A stretch of 55,011 bases of DNA from an uncultured Bacteroidales bacterium (GTDB taxonomy: Bacteria; Bacteroidota; Bacteroidia; Bacteroidales; Bacteroidaceae): assembly GCA_902775975.1 (NCBI GenBank), contig CACYOC010000010.1, forward strand, positions 1-55,011, written 5' to 3'. Of this stretch, positions 24,745-33,792 are shown in pieces. The notes beneath the pieces were generated by a model that did no database searches, was not told the DNA's origin, and saw only the letters and a list, made by a program, of their open reading frames with translations. The translations under genes and the position numbers were made by a program. Each line of letters starts with the position of its first letter. Positions within the stretch are counted from its first letter, which is position 1.

Positions 24745-27081
24745 ATGAAAAGAATAGTAACTGTATTGTTGGTGCTGCTGACGACGCTGGGCGCACAGGC
24801 TGTGATGAAGGAGAAGGACTTGACGCAGACGCTTCAGATTCTGCGTACGGAGCTGACCATCAACCACCGCGAGATGTCGCAGCAGATAGAGATGAACAAG
24901 AAGCAGAGTGAGCGTGTGAGGAGGCGGCTGATGGAAACCATGAAGCATTCGAACCAGAACTCGCTGATGCTCTATTCGCAGAAACAGGAGTATGTCTTCG
25001 ACCTGACCTATGCGTGCCACGAAGCTACGGAGCAGTATCAGGACTTCCAGCAGCAGCAGTTGCCGTTCAAGATGTTCCTGCAGAAGGCGGAGTCGGAGAT
25101 AGCCCGCTACGACTCGCTCATCGGGTCGCTGAAGGCTATGCCCGTGGGACTGCTGGAAGACCAGGCGAAGGTGGATAGAAATATCTGCATGACGCTGGCT
25201 ACCAATATCCGCAATGCGCTGGAAGAGAACCGCTCGACGCTGCACGACTATATCCGCTACTACGACTTCACCGAGCAGCGGCTGGCACGACTGAACGACT
25301 ATGCACAGCAGCGCTATAACGAGATACAGACCAACATCTTCAAGAACGGCGGCGACAGCTACTTCAACATCCTGAAGGACTGGGGGCGCTACTGGAGCAT
25401 GACGGCCCGGACGGTGGCGAAGAAGTATCAGCCCAACGCCAGCTCGCAATGGGACAGCCGCTGGATTTTCGGACTCCTCTTTTCTATTATCTTCTATGCC
25501 ATCGTGGCTACGCTCATCAACTTTGCCGTCATCCGCTTCGTAGTGCCGAAGCGCCTGCGGACACCGGAGTTCATGAAGAAACGCACCTGCATCATCATGG
25601 CCACGACCACCATTACCTTTGCCGTGATACTGGGTGTGACACTGGTGGTCATCGACCAGAACTTCGTCATCATGGCCTCGAACCTGTTGGTGGAGTATGC
25701 CTGGTTGCTGGGCGTCATCCTCTTCTCGTTGCTGCTGCGTGTCAGCGGCGACCAGATTCGCAGTGCCTTCCGCATCTATACACCATTGCTCTTCGTGGGT
25801 TTCCTGGTCATTGCCATCCGCATTGTCCTCGTGCCTAACGAGCTGGTCAACATGGCCTTCCCGCCTATCCTGCTGCTCTGTGCCCTGTGGCAGTGGAGCG
25901 TTATCCGTCGCCATAACCGCAACGTGCCGCGCTCCGACATGTTCTTTACCTACATTTCGCTGGCGGTATTCCTGATTAGCGTCGTCTGCTCGTGGAGCGG
26001 CTACACGCTGATGTCAGTACAGATACTCATCTGGTGGGTCATGCAGCTTACGTGCATCCTGACCATCACCTGCGTGAGCCGTTACCTGAAACTCTATGGC
26101 GAGCGCCACCACTTCAACGAGCGTCCCGTGACGCAGACGTGGTTCTACGACCTCTGCTACGAGGTGCTGCTGCCCGTGCTGGGCGTGGCATCGGTGATGA
26201 TCAGCATCTACTGGGCAGCGAAAATCTTCAACCTCTCCGACCTCTGCTGGCAGATATTCCGCACCTACTTTGTCGATTTGGAGAACCTGAAGTTGAGCAT
26301 CATCACCATTGCCATGGTGGTCAATCTGTGGTTCTTCTTCAGCTACGTCAACCGCACGCTGCTGAAACTGCTGCGCATGCACTATGAGACCAAAGACGCT
26401 GACACCGCCGCCAGCCGCGAGGTGATGGGAAAGAACGTGCTGCAGGTGTTGGTGTGGGGCGCTTGGTTCCTGATTACCATGGGCATCCTGAATATCTCCA
26501 TGACGTGGCTCGCCATCGTTACCGGCGGTCTCTCTACTGGTGTCGGTTTCGCATCGAAGGACATCATCGAGAACATCTACTACGGCATCTCGCTCATGAC
26601 CGGTCGCATCAAGGTAGGCGACCTCATACAGGTCGATGACATCACAGGAAAGGTAACCAGCATCAGCTACACCTCGACGGTCATCGAAGCCATCACCGGC
26701 GAGGTTATCACCTTCCAGAACTCGCAACTCTTTACCAAGAACTATAAGAACCTGACGCGCAACCACGAATACGTGCTGCAAATCATTCCTTTCGGTGTAG
26801 CTTACGGCTCTAACCTGCAGCAGGTGAAGCAACTGGTGGAGACCGCTCTCAACAATCAGCACTTCGATGGTCTTGACCCCGAGAAGACCATCACTACCGC
26901 TGTCTTTGAACTGGGCGACAGCAGCGTCAACTTCCGTGCTTTCGTGTGGCTGGAGCCCTTGAAGCGTGGTATTGTCATCAGTCAGGTGCTCGCTACGGTT
27001 TATGACACGCTGAACCAGAACAACATCGAGATTCCGTTCCCGCAGCAGGACGTACACATCAAGAATATGCCTCAGGCATAG
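24745..27081 (+). CDS. Large MscS-family mechanosensitive channel
   Basis: 778 residues from the ATG at 24745 (MKRIVTVLLVLLTTLGAQA, a signal peptide). Residues 20-230 are charged and helical, probably a periplasmic coiled coil. About eight to ten membrane helices follow from residue 235 (WIFGLLFSIIFYAIVATLIN onward). The conserved channel core GGLSTGVGFASKDIIEN is near 592-608, followed by the beta-domain GDLIQVDDITGKV and a cytoplasmic C-terminus. This is the layout of MscK/MscM-type long members, which open under membrane tension and release solutes. It is alone; a 22-base tandem repeat follows the stop codon. Confidence 0.9.
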   Translation: MKRIVTVLLVLLTTLGAQAVMKEKDLTQTLQILRTELTINHREMSQQIEMNKKQSERVRRRLMETMKHSNQNSLMLYSQKQEYVFDLTYACHEATEQYQDFQQQQLPFKMFLQKAESEIARYDSLIGSLKAMPVGLLEDQAKVDRNICMTLATNIRNALEENRSTLHDYIRYYDFTEQRLARLNDYAQQRYNEIQTNIFKNGGDSYFNILKDWGRYWSMTARTVAKKYQPNASSQWDSRWIFGLLFSIIFYAIVATLINFAVIRFVVPKRLRTPEFMKKRTCIIMATTTITFAVILGVTLVVIDQNFVIMASNLLVEYAWLLGVILFSLLLRVSGDQIRSAFRIYTPLLFVGFLVIAIRIVLVPNELVNMAFPPILLLCALWQWSVIRRHNRNVPRSDMFFTYISLAVFLISVVCSWSGYTLMSVQILIWWVMQLTCILTITCVSRYLKLYGERHHFNERPVTQTWFYDLCYEVLLPVLGVASVMISIYWAAKIFNLSDLCWQIFRTYFVDLENLKLSIITIAMVVNLWFFFSYVNRTLLKLLRMHYETKDADTAASREVMGKNVLQVLVWGAWFLITMGILNISMTWLAIVTGGLSTGVGFASKDIIENIYYGISLMTGRIKVGDLIQVDDITGKVTSISYTSTVIEAITGEVITFQNSQLFTKNYKNLTRNHEYVLQIIPFGVAYGSNLQQVKQLVETALNNQHFDGLDPEKTITTAVFELGDSSVNFRAFVWLEPLKRGIVISQVLATVYDTLNQNNIEIPFPQQDVHIKNMPQA

Positions 27082-27090
27082 GGACTATCC

Positions 27091-27210
27091 TTGTCACGAA
27101 CAAAACGTAACTTTACCGCTTGCAAAACGTAACTTTGCCACGGACAAAACGTAACTTTACCGCTTGCAAAACGTAACTTTGTCACGAACAAAACGTAACT
27201 TTACCGCTTG
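27091..27210. repeat. 22-base tandem repeat array
   Basis: Five full units (27101-27210) each beginning CAAAACGTAACTTT, with a partial unit before them. The last eight bases alternate between ACCGCTTG (units 1, 3, 5) and G-C/T-CACG-type ends (units 2, 4), so there is also a 44-base super-period. It lies between the mscS stop and a terminator. Units 2 and 4 contain TAACTTTG, identical to a -7 promoter box. Confidence 0.92.
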
Positions 27211-27224
27211 CAAAGCATATACAA

Positions 27225-27259
27225 AAAGAGAAGGGAAACATTGCGTTTCCCTTCTCTTT
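27225..27259. terminator. Bidirectional terminator between mscS and the barrel gene
   Basis: AAAGAGAAGGGAAAC (27225-27239) and GTTTCCCTTCTCTTT (27245-27259) form a perfect 15-bp stem with a 5-base loop between convergent genes. Confidence 0.9.
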
Positions 27260-27282
27260 ATAGGTCTATGCTTGATCAACTA

Positions 27283-27876
27283 TTAGAAGTTGTAGTAAGC
27301 ACCGAAGCTAACACCGTTCAGCAGCTGGAAGCCGAACTTGTTCCAGTTGTTGCTGGGCTGTACAGCATACTTCGTGTCGCCTTCAAAGCTCTTGTTCCAC
27401 TTGTGAGCGTAGTACAGACCATCGCCCAGGTGAGCAACGAGAGTAACCTTGTCAGATACGTTGTAAGCAATACCGGGCTTAACAGAAACACCGAACGTGC
27501 TGAGGTTCTTCTTGTAACCCTTAGCGTGCTGAGAAGCAAACTCGATGCCGCCATCCAGGAAAGCTGAGAAGTTGCCAACCTTTACGAAAGTGTAACGCAG
27601 GTAGGGGTTAATAGCCCAAGTATTGACGTGATTGAACGTAATAGGCAGATCATCGTCTTTCAGTGAACTTGCATAAGAGTAACCCAGTGCAACAGCAACA
27701 GCGAACTTGTCGCTCAGATTGTAACCAACCTCAGGCTTGATGCTCAGAACCTTGTCAGTGGTCTTGTTACCGACCTTGTGGCTCGTAGTATAACCCAGTT
27801 CACCACCTACCCATACCTGAGCGTTCATTGTAGCAGCAACAGCAACGGCTGCGAGTGTCATCAAAATCTTTTTCAT
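27283..27876 (-). CDS. Small outer-membrane beta-barrel protein
   Basis: 197 residues. Signal peptide MKKILMTLAAVAVAATMNAQ (1-20). The rest alternates in beta strands (VGYNLSDKFAVAVALGYSYA, YLRYTFVKVGNFSAFLDGG) and ends with SFGAYYNF, with the terminal phenylalanine typical of outer-membrane barrels. It belongs to the OmpA/porin-like eight-strand group without a peptidoglycan domain; the function is unknown. It is monocistronic with two candidate promoters in a long leader. Confidence 0.85.
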   Translation of the reverse strand: MKKILMTLAAVAVAATMNAQVWVGGELGYTTSHKVGNKTTDKVLSIKPEVGYNLSDKFAVAVALGYSYASSLKDDDLPITFNHVNTWAINPYLRYTFVKVGNFSAFLDGGIEFASQHAKGYKKNLSTFGVSVKPGIAYNVSDKVTLVAHLGDGLYYAHKWNKSFEGDTKYAVQPSNNWNKFGFQLLNGVSFGAYYNF

Positions 27877-27973
27877 AATCTTTTAAATTAATTAATGATT
27901 AAACAATGTTTACTTTTTCTTTAATGTTAATACGATTTAACGTCCTGAGACGCATTTGTCGTTATTCGTGGTG

Positions 27974-27981
27974 CAAAGGTA
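27974..27981 (-). promoter_or_regulatory. Proximal -7 box of the barrel gene
   Basis: Minus-strand TACCTTTG, about 98 bases before the ATG at 27876. Confidence 0.5.
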
Positions 27982-28112
27982 GACGTTTTTCAAATGTGTG
28001 CGTACACTTTGCGGTTGTTTTTGTCTTTTTTCTGCTGAATTATTGATTTATGTCATTTACTATTGACGTCTTTTTGGTTAATCTTTTATTATTTTAAGAT
28101 TTAATTCCGCTG

Positions 28113-28144
28113 CAAAGATAAGGAAAAAAATATGATACTTCCAA
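28113..28144 (-). promoter_or_regulatory. Distal promoter of the barrel gene
   Basis: Minus-strand TATCTTTG at 28120-28113 with TTG at 28144-28142, 21 bases apart. It would give a leader of about 230 bases. Confidence 0.55.
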
Positions 28145-28216
28145 ATTTTTTTGCAACTTTTTTGCGTTTTGCGGTAAAAAAAACATGAAAACCATGGTAA
28201 TTTAGTGGAAAATGCG

Positions 28217-28224
28217 TAATTTTG
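28217..28224 (+). promoter_or_regulatory. -7 box of the kdsA operon
   Basis: TAATTTTG on the plus strand, 30 bases before the kdsA ATG at 28254. Confidence 0.6.
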
Positions 28225-28253
28225 CACGATAATTATTAAGTCGTTAAGAAGTG

Positions 28254-29009
28254 ATGAAACAAGTATTTATTGCGGGCCCGTGCGCCATGGAATCGTGGGA
28301 ACTACTCGACACAGTGGCTGCCCGACTGACGGAAATCAACCGTCGGCAGGGGACTGACATCATTCTGAAAGCCTCGTTCGACAAGGCCAACCGTACTTCG
28401 CTGCACTCTTTTCGTGGTCCGGGTATAGACCATGGACTCCTGATGCTGAACGATGTGAAGAAGAAATACGGGTTGCGCGTATTGACTGACATTCATGAGT
28501 CATGGCAGGCAGAAGCCGCAGGGCAGGTATGCGATGTGTTGCAGATTCCGGCCTTCCTCTGTCGGCAGACCGACTTGCTGGTGGCAGCAGCCCGTACGGG
28601 ACGCATCATCAATATCAAGAAAGCCCAGTTCCTCAGCGGCAAGGACATGCGCTATCCGTTGGAGAAAGCTCAAGAGTCGGGCGCCCAGGAGGTATGGCTC
28701 ACCGAGCGCGGCAATATGATGGGCTACAACAATCTGGTAGTCGATTTCCGAAACATTCCCGACATGCTGGAGCTTACACCGACGGTCATCATGGACTGTA
28801 CCCACAGCGTACAGCGACCTGGAGGAGCCGACGGCAAGACGGGAGGCGACCGCCGCTTTGTGCCACAGATGGCACTGGCTGCCAAAGCCTTCGGAGCCAC
28901 AGGGTGGTTTGTCGAGGTGCATCCCGACCCTGACCATGCGCTCAGCGATGCTGCCAACATGCTGGAGCTTGACAAGCTGGAGACGCTGATAGAAAGTCTC
29001 AAGGATTAA
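28254..29009 (+). CDS. kdsA: Kdo-8-phosphate synthase
   Basis: 251 residues from the ATG at 28254; a GTG lies one codon earlier. It condenses phosphoenolpyruvate with arabinose-5-phosphate to Kdo-8-phosphate for lipopolysaccharide core. Motifs: IAGPCAMES at residues 5-13, SFDKANRTS, LTDIHE, IPAFLCRQTDLL and the phosphate-binding GGDRRFVP. It is slightly shorter than the Escherichia coli enzyme (284). The next gene makes its substrate. Confidence 0.95.
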   Translation: MKQVFIAGPCAMESWELLDTVAARLTEINRRQGTDIILKASFDKANRTSLHSFRGPGIDHGLLMLNDVKKKYGLRVLTDIHESWQAEAAGQVCDVLQIPAFLCRQTDLLVAAARTGRIINIKKAQFLSGKDMRYPLEKAQESGAQEVWLTERGNMMGYNNLVVDFRNIPDMLELTPTVIMDCTHSVQRPGGADGKTGGDRRFVPQMALAAKAFGATGWFVEVHPDPDHALSDAANMLELDKLETLIESLKD

Positions 29010-29038
29010 TGTTTTATATAATATAATAAAAGGTACAC

Positions 29039-29986
29039 GTGCGCGTAAGAGATTTTGCTATACAATGTGTGAAGGACGAAGCACAAGCCGTGCTCGACCT
29101 GATACCTCGGTTGGACGAACAGTTCGACCGTGCCGTAGAACTCATCATGAATTGCCACGGGAAGGTCATCGTCACCGGTGTCGGAAAGAGCGGGCACATT
29201 GGTGCTAAGATAGCCGCCACGCTGGCTTCTACGGGTACACCGTCGTTCTTCGTCAATCCGCTGGATGTCTTCCACGGCGACCTGGGGGTCATGGCAAAAG
29301 GCGATGTCGTGATAGCCATCAGCAATAGCGGACAGACCGACGAGCTGCTGCGCTTCATTCCCATGGTGCTGCACATGCAGATACCCATCATCGCCATGAC
29401 AGGCAATCCGCAGTCGCTGCTGGCAAAATATGCATCGTGCCACCTCGACGTCGGCGTGAAGAAAGAGGCATGCCCCCTGAACCTGGCACCCACCAGTTCG
29501 ACGACGGCAACCCTCGTCATGGGCGATGCCCTGGCAGTAGCGCTGATGGAGGAACGCCACTTCCAACCGCAAGACTTCGCGCAGTTCCATCCGGGCGGTG
29601 AACTCGGCAAGCGCCTGCTTACCATGGCGCAGGACGTCATGATCAAAGAACACCTGCCCCTGCTTACCGCCGACATGCAGCTGGGCGAGGCCATCATCCA
29701 CGTCAGCAAGGGAAAACTGGGACTGGGTGTGGCTATGGACGGCGACCGTATCGAAGGCATCATTACCGATGGCGACATTCGACGCGCCATGGAGAAGTGG
29801 CAGAAGGAGTTCTTCAGCCGTACCGTGGGCGACATCATGACGCGACAGCCTAAGACGGTAGGTCCCGAGACGAAGATTTCGGAGATTCAGAAACTAATGA
29901 ACAAGCACAAGATACATAGCGTGCTCGTGGCAGACGCCGACGGTCGCCTGATGGGTGTCGTCGATCGTTACGCTTGTGTGCTTTGA
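29039..29986 (+). CDS. kdsD: Arabinose-5-phosphate isomerase
   Basis: 315 residues from a GTG at 29039, 29 bases after kdsA. It converts ribulose-5-phosphate to arabinose-5-phosphate. The SIS domain (about residues 30-170) has GVGKSGHIGAKIAATLASTG and ISNSGQTDELL; two CBS domains follow (about 200-315). It belongs to the KpsF/GutQ/KdsD group, and its location beside kdsA assigns it to Kdo synthesis. The C-terminus ends VVDRYACVL. Confidence 0.93.
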   Translation: MRVRDFAIQCVKDEAQAVLDLIPRLDEQFDRAVELIMNCHGKVIVTGVGKSGHIGAKIAATLASTGTPSFFVNPLDVFHGDLGVMAKGDVVIAISNSGQTDELLRFIPMVLHMQIPIIAMTGNPQSLLAKYASCHLDVGVKKEACPLNLAPTSSTTATLVMGDALAVALMEERHFQPQDFAQFHPGGELGKRLLTMAQDVMIKEHLPLLTADMQLGEAIIHVSKGKLGLGVAMDGDRIEGIITDGDIRRAMEKWQKEFFSRTVGDIMTRQPKTVGPETKISEIQKLMNKHKIHSVLVADADGRLMGVVDRYACVL

Positions 29987-30003
29987 ACTTTGAATACAGA
30001 GAG

Positions 30004-33000
30004 ATGAAGAAACTGAAACATATCTTGTTGGTACTGATGTTGCTGGTGCCCCTGGCAGCAGCGGCAGTCTATCTGTTCAAGATGCTCGATACACGCAACG
30101 GACTGACCATCAGTCAGATTAACTGCGTGCTGAAAGACTCGCGCGGCTATATCTGGCTGGGAACACCCAGCGGACTCTACCGCTACGACGGATACGTCTT
30201 CCGCAACTTCCAGAGCAATTCGCAGGACGGCTCTTCGCTGCTCGACAGCTATATCATCAGCATACAGGAGAGTCTCGAGGGAACACTTTGGGTGCAGACC
30301 TCCTCAGGAATGTGCGTCTATCATCCGCAGTCGGAGAGCTTCGAACGCGACATGAAGCAGGTCTATAGCCGCATGGGCATAGAGGGCGACATCCCGACGC
30401 AAGTGTTTATCGACAGTCATAAAAACCTCTGGGCGGTAGTGCCCAACAAGGGTGTTGTGGCTTACAATATGCAACAGCAGCAGCACTACGAGTTTGCCTA
30501 CAGCAACGAGGTGACGGGAGTACCGCAGGGCGATATCTGCTCTATAGGTGAATGTGGTGATGGAGCACTCATTGTCTATAGCGACGGACGCATTGTGTGC
30601 TGTGACATCATGCATCAGCAGCATACCGTCTGGAAAAACGACTTCATCGCACAGAAGCAGTTACGCAACACGCCAACGCTCAGGGTTTTCACCGACCAAA
30701 TGGAAAATATCTGGCTCTACGGAAAGGGAACTCTCATGCGGTATAACAGAAGTGACAATTCATGGAATACGACCATCGGCGACCTGCTGGGAATGACCAG
30801 CGTCAGTGCCGACCGCATCGTCAACGGAATGGCGAGCGACCGCAAGGGAAACATCTGGATTGCTACCGACCGTTCAGGGCTCATCAGGGTTAACGTCAAC
30901 ACCCTCGAGATGGAGCAGGTGCAGCCTCGTAACGCCATTGCTGAACATAGTCAGATGGACGTGATGAGCATTCAGAGTGTCTATGTCGATGACACCGACC
31001 TGTTGTGGGTCGGTACGGAGAAGTCGGGACTGGCATACTATGGCGACAACATCTATAAGTTCCAGACGAACTTCCTGGGCGATATTACTGCTATTGCGCA
31101 GGCAACAGACGGAAAGGTATGGTATGGTACGGGCGACCGGGGAGTCATAGGCTACGACGGTAAACTGGCAAGCTACAAGGTCTCTGCCATGGCTACCACA
31201 CCTGACGGTAGCCTGTGGGTAGGCTCGAAGCAGAACGGACTGACACGTATTAAGGACGGCGAGGGAGTGGTGTTCTCTGCTTCGCGCGACAACCACAAGA
31301 CACTCATTGACGACCATGTCAACGCCCTGACAACCGATAAGTCTGGCAACCTATGGATAGCCACCAACGGAGGACTGCAGGTGTTTAATCCCAGAATGAA
31401 CACGTTCTCGTCCTATACCCGCGAGAACGGCATGCTGAACACCAACAACGTCACTTGCCTCTACTATGGTAAGGACAACATGTTGTTTATCGGTACCTCG
31501 GAAGGTGTAGTGTCGCTGAACCTCTCCACGCGCGAAAAGAAGGTGCTGACGGGCAACTCCACCAATATGTCCACCTTTACTAATAACTATATTACGCAAG
31601 TCTTCGAGGATTCACGCGGACTCCTATGGGTAGGTACACGTGAAGGTCTGAATATCCTGAATATCGTCAACGATGAGCTCAGTTATGTCACCGAGAAGGA
31701 AGGACTGTGCCACAACTCTGTCTGTGGTATAGCAGAAGACGATAACCATAACATCTGGGTAACGACCAGCAACGGCATCAGCCGCATCGTTGTGCAGCGA
31801 AACCATGAGGACGGGACTTTCACCTATGGACTCTATAACTACGACATCAGCGACGGTCTGCAGAGCAACGAGTTCAATACGGGTTCTATCATCAAACTGC
31901 AGGACGGTAGCGTGCTCTTCGGAGGACTCTACGGCACCAACTGGGTGCGCAAGGAAGGTAAGAACGGGCATGCCTCGCTGCCCAGCGTCATGCTGACACA
32001 GCTCTTCATTGGAGAAGAGGAAGTGCAGATAGGCATCCCTTATTCGGGAAACGTCATCCTGCATCAGGCACTCAATGAGAGTCATAAGATTGAGCTGAAG
32101 AACAGTCAGAATACCTTTACTATCAAGTTTGCTGCCGGCAACTATAACCAGTGCGAACGACTCCAGTTCAAGTACCAACTGGAAGGTCGTGATATGGATT
32201 GGCATAACGGTGATGCCCTGCTGCACGGTGTGAAGTTCAAGAACCTGAGTAGCGGCACTTACATACTGAAGGTGAAAGCAGTCAGCGCCGAAGGAGGCGT
32301 CAGCAATCAGGAGCGCCGACTGGAAATTGTCATCGACCGGCCGTGGTGGATATCGTGGTGGATGCTGACACTCTACCTCATTGTCATTATCATTGCCATC
32401 GTCATCTGGCGTTATGGCATCAAGAAGTTCCAGGCGGTCTGGACAAAGAAGCGTACCGTCATCGATGAACTGATACGCCAGCGTGAGGAAATAAAAATCA
32501 CCAGCGACGAACTCCGCATGCCTATGGCACGCATGACGTCGATTCTCGGCGACCTCTCCATGAAGGCGCAGACACTCGAAATACGCGAGCAGCTGAACTC
32601 GCTGCACTTCCAGCTGCTGCAAATCATTACCCGTATCTCTGAGATGCAGACCACTCTGGAGAATCCGGAGAAGAAAGCAGAGTCAACAGCCAAAGACAGA
32701 CTGGAACTCAACGAAACATACATGATGGGCAAAGAGTACGAAGAGGAAGGCAAGTCGCCCTTCTCGACCATCCAACCTCTCAGATATGCGGGAGGCGAGA
32801 ACGCCAAGAAATTCACCATTGTACTCATTGACGACAACCGTGACTTCCTGCAGTTCATGAATGCTCACCTGTGTGAGGTCTATAACTTCCATGTCTATGA
32901 TAATGTCAAGGCAGCCTTGCCCGACATAGAGACACTCGATGCAGATATCGTCATCTGCAAGCAGAACCTGAAGGGTAGCATTACTGGTAGCGAGCTGTGT

Positions 33001-33792
33001 ACACAGTTCAAGAGCGACCTGCGTCGCAGCAAGACGAAATTTGTGCTGCTGACCGATGGCGTGCTGTCACAGGAGGAGATGGACGACCAGAACATCACCA
33101 TGGCGGCAGACGACTACCTGGCAAAGCCCTTCAACGTACAGGAGGCTGTGCTGCGCTTCAATAAGTTATTGGGACTGGCTCCCGTGGAGATTTCGCAAGA
33201 CGTCATCGAGGGTAAGGAAACACGTCTGCTTGAAGGCAACAACGCCAGCATGACAACAGCCACGATGGTCTATGAAGACATGGTGGACATGCAGTCCAAG
33301 ACATCAGAAGAATCAGACAAAGAAACTCATGAGCCTCATGAGTCCGATGAGTCTCAAGAACGCCGTGAGTCAAAGGAAACTCCCGACGACAAGACCGAGG
33401 AGAACGTCCTTGTAAAGTATTATAACGACAAGACAATTGGCGACTATTCTATGAATAGCCTCATGGATCAGCAACTCATGCGGCATGTAGAGCAGTTCGT
33501 GCTACAGAATATGAGCCGAGGACAAATCAGTCTCGACGATATGGCGTCGGCTATGGGAATGGGACGCGTGCCTTTCTTCCACAAGATACGCTCCATCACC
33601 ACGAAGACTCCTGCCGAGGTGGTTAGGGAACTGCGACTGAAGCATGCCTGCAAACTGCTCATCGATACCAATATTAACATGAGCGAGCTGGCCATCAACG
33701 TCGGATTCATGACAGCAGAGAACTTTATCAACATCTTCCGCGAGAAGTTTGGCATGACGCCACTAGAATACAGACTGAAGAACAAGAAATGA
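30004..33792 (+). CDS. Degenerate hybrid two-component-type regulator (propeller, receiver-like, AraC)
   Basis: 1262 residues from the ATG at 30004. Order: signal anchor (1-25); two periplasmic seven-bladed propeller-type repeats (about 30-690, with DSRGYIWLGTPSGLYRYDG and DSRGLLWVGTREGLNIL); Y_Y_Y domain (about 690-775); one membrane helix (about 780-805); a short HisKA-like helix; a receiver-like domain (938-1060); a charged linker with a 9-base in-frame repeat; and an AraC helix-turn-helix (about 1177-1262). The kinase part is degenerate: the phospho-histidine position of H-E-L-R-x-P is aspartate (D835-E-L-R-M-P), there is no ATPase domain before the receiver, and the phospho-acceptor position is lysine (K986), though D943/D944 and K1041 remain. 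It should sense a periplasmic ligand without phosphotransfer. Overlaps the next gene by four bases. Confidence 0.9.
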   Translation: MKKLKHILLVLMLLVPLAAAAVYLFKMLDTRNGLTISQINCVLKDSRGYIWLGTPSGLYRYDGYVFRNFQSNSQDGSSLLDSYIISIQESLEGTLWVQTSSGMCVYHPQSESFERDMKQVYSRMGIEGDIPTQVFIDSHKNLWAVVPNKGVVAYNMQQQQHYEFAYSNEVTGVPQGDICSIGECGDGALIVYSDGRIVCCDIMHQQHTVWKNDFIAQKQLRNTPTLRVFTDQMENIWLYGKGTLMRYNRSDNSWNTTIGDLLGMTSVSADRIVNGMASDRKGNIWIATDRSGLIRVNVNTLEMEQVQPRNAIAEHSQMDVMSIQSVYVDDTDLLWVGTEKSGLAYYGDNIYKFQTNFLGDITAIAQATDGKVWYGTGDRGVIGYDGKLASYKVSAMATTPDGSLWVGSKQNGLTRIKDGEGVVFSASRDNHKTLIDDHVNALTTDKSGNLWIATNGGLQVFNPRMNTFSSYTRENGMLNTNNVTCLYYGKDNMLFIGTSEGVVSLNLSTREKKVLTGNSTNMSTFTNNYITQVFEDSRGLLWVGTREGLNILNIVNDELSYVTEKEGLCHNSVCGIAEDDNHNIWVTTSNGISRIVVQRNHEDGTFTYGLYNYDISDGLQSNEFNTGSIIKLQDGSVLFGGLYGTNWVRKEGKNGHASLPSVMLTQLFIGEEEVQIGIPYSGNVILHQALNESHKIELKNSQNTFTIKFAAGNYNQCERLQFKYQLEGRDMDWHNGDALLHGVKFKNLSSGTYILKVKAVSAEGGVSNQERRLEIVIDRPWWISWWMLTLYLIVIIIAIVIWRYGIKKFQAVWTKKRTVIDELIRQREEIKITSDELRMPMARMTSILGDLSMKAQTLEIREQLNSLHFQLLQIITRISEMQTTLENPEKKAESTAKDRLELNETYMMGKEYEEEGKSPFSTIQPLRYAGGENAKKFTIVLIDDNRDFLQFMNAHLCEVYNFHVYDNVKAALPDIETLDADIVICKQNLKGSITGSELCTQFKSDLRRSKTKFVLLTDGVLSQEEMDDQNITMAADDYLAKPFNVQEAVLRFNKLLGLAPVEISQDVIEGKETRLLEGNNASMTTATMVYEDMVDMQSKTSEESDKETHEPHESDESQERRESKETPDDKTEENVLVKYYNDKTIGDYSMNSLMDQQLMRHVEQFVLQNMSRGQISLDDMASAMGMGRVPFFHKIRSITTKTPAEVVRELRLKHACKLLIDTNINMSELAINVGFMTAENFINIFREKFGMTPLEYRLKNKK

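Larger units (their letters stand above)
27877..28253. other. Divergent regulatory region
   Basis: AT-rich region of 377 bases between the barrel gene and kdsA. It contains two leftward -7 boxes and one rightward box, listed separately. I see no gene in it. Confidence 0.6.

Noticed and set aside
27091-27210. Possible CRISPR array
   Set aside because: The units are contiguous with no spacers, the period is 22 bases and no cas gene is present.
33321-33380. Slippage switch in the linker of the hybrid-type regulator
   Set aside because: The repeat here has a 9-base period, which keeps the frame; it can only change linker length.
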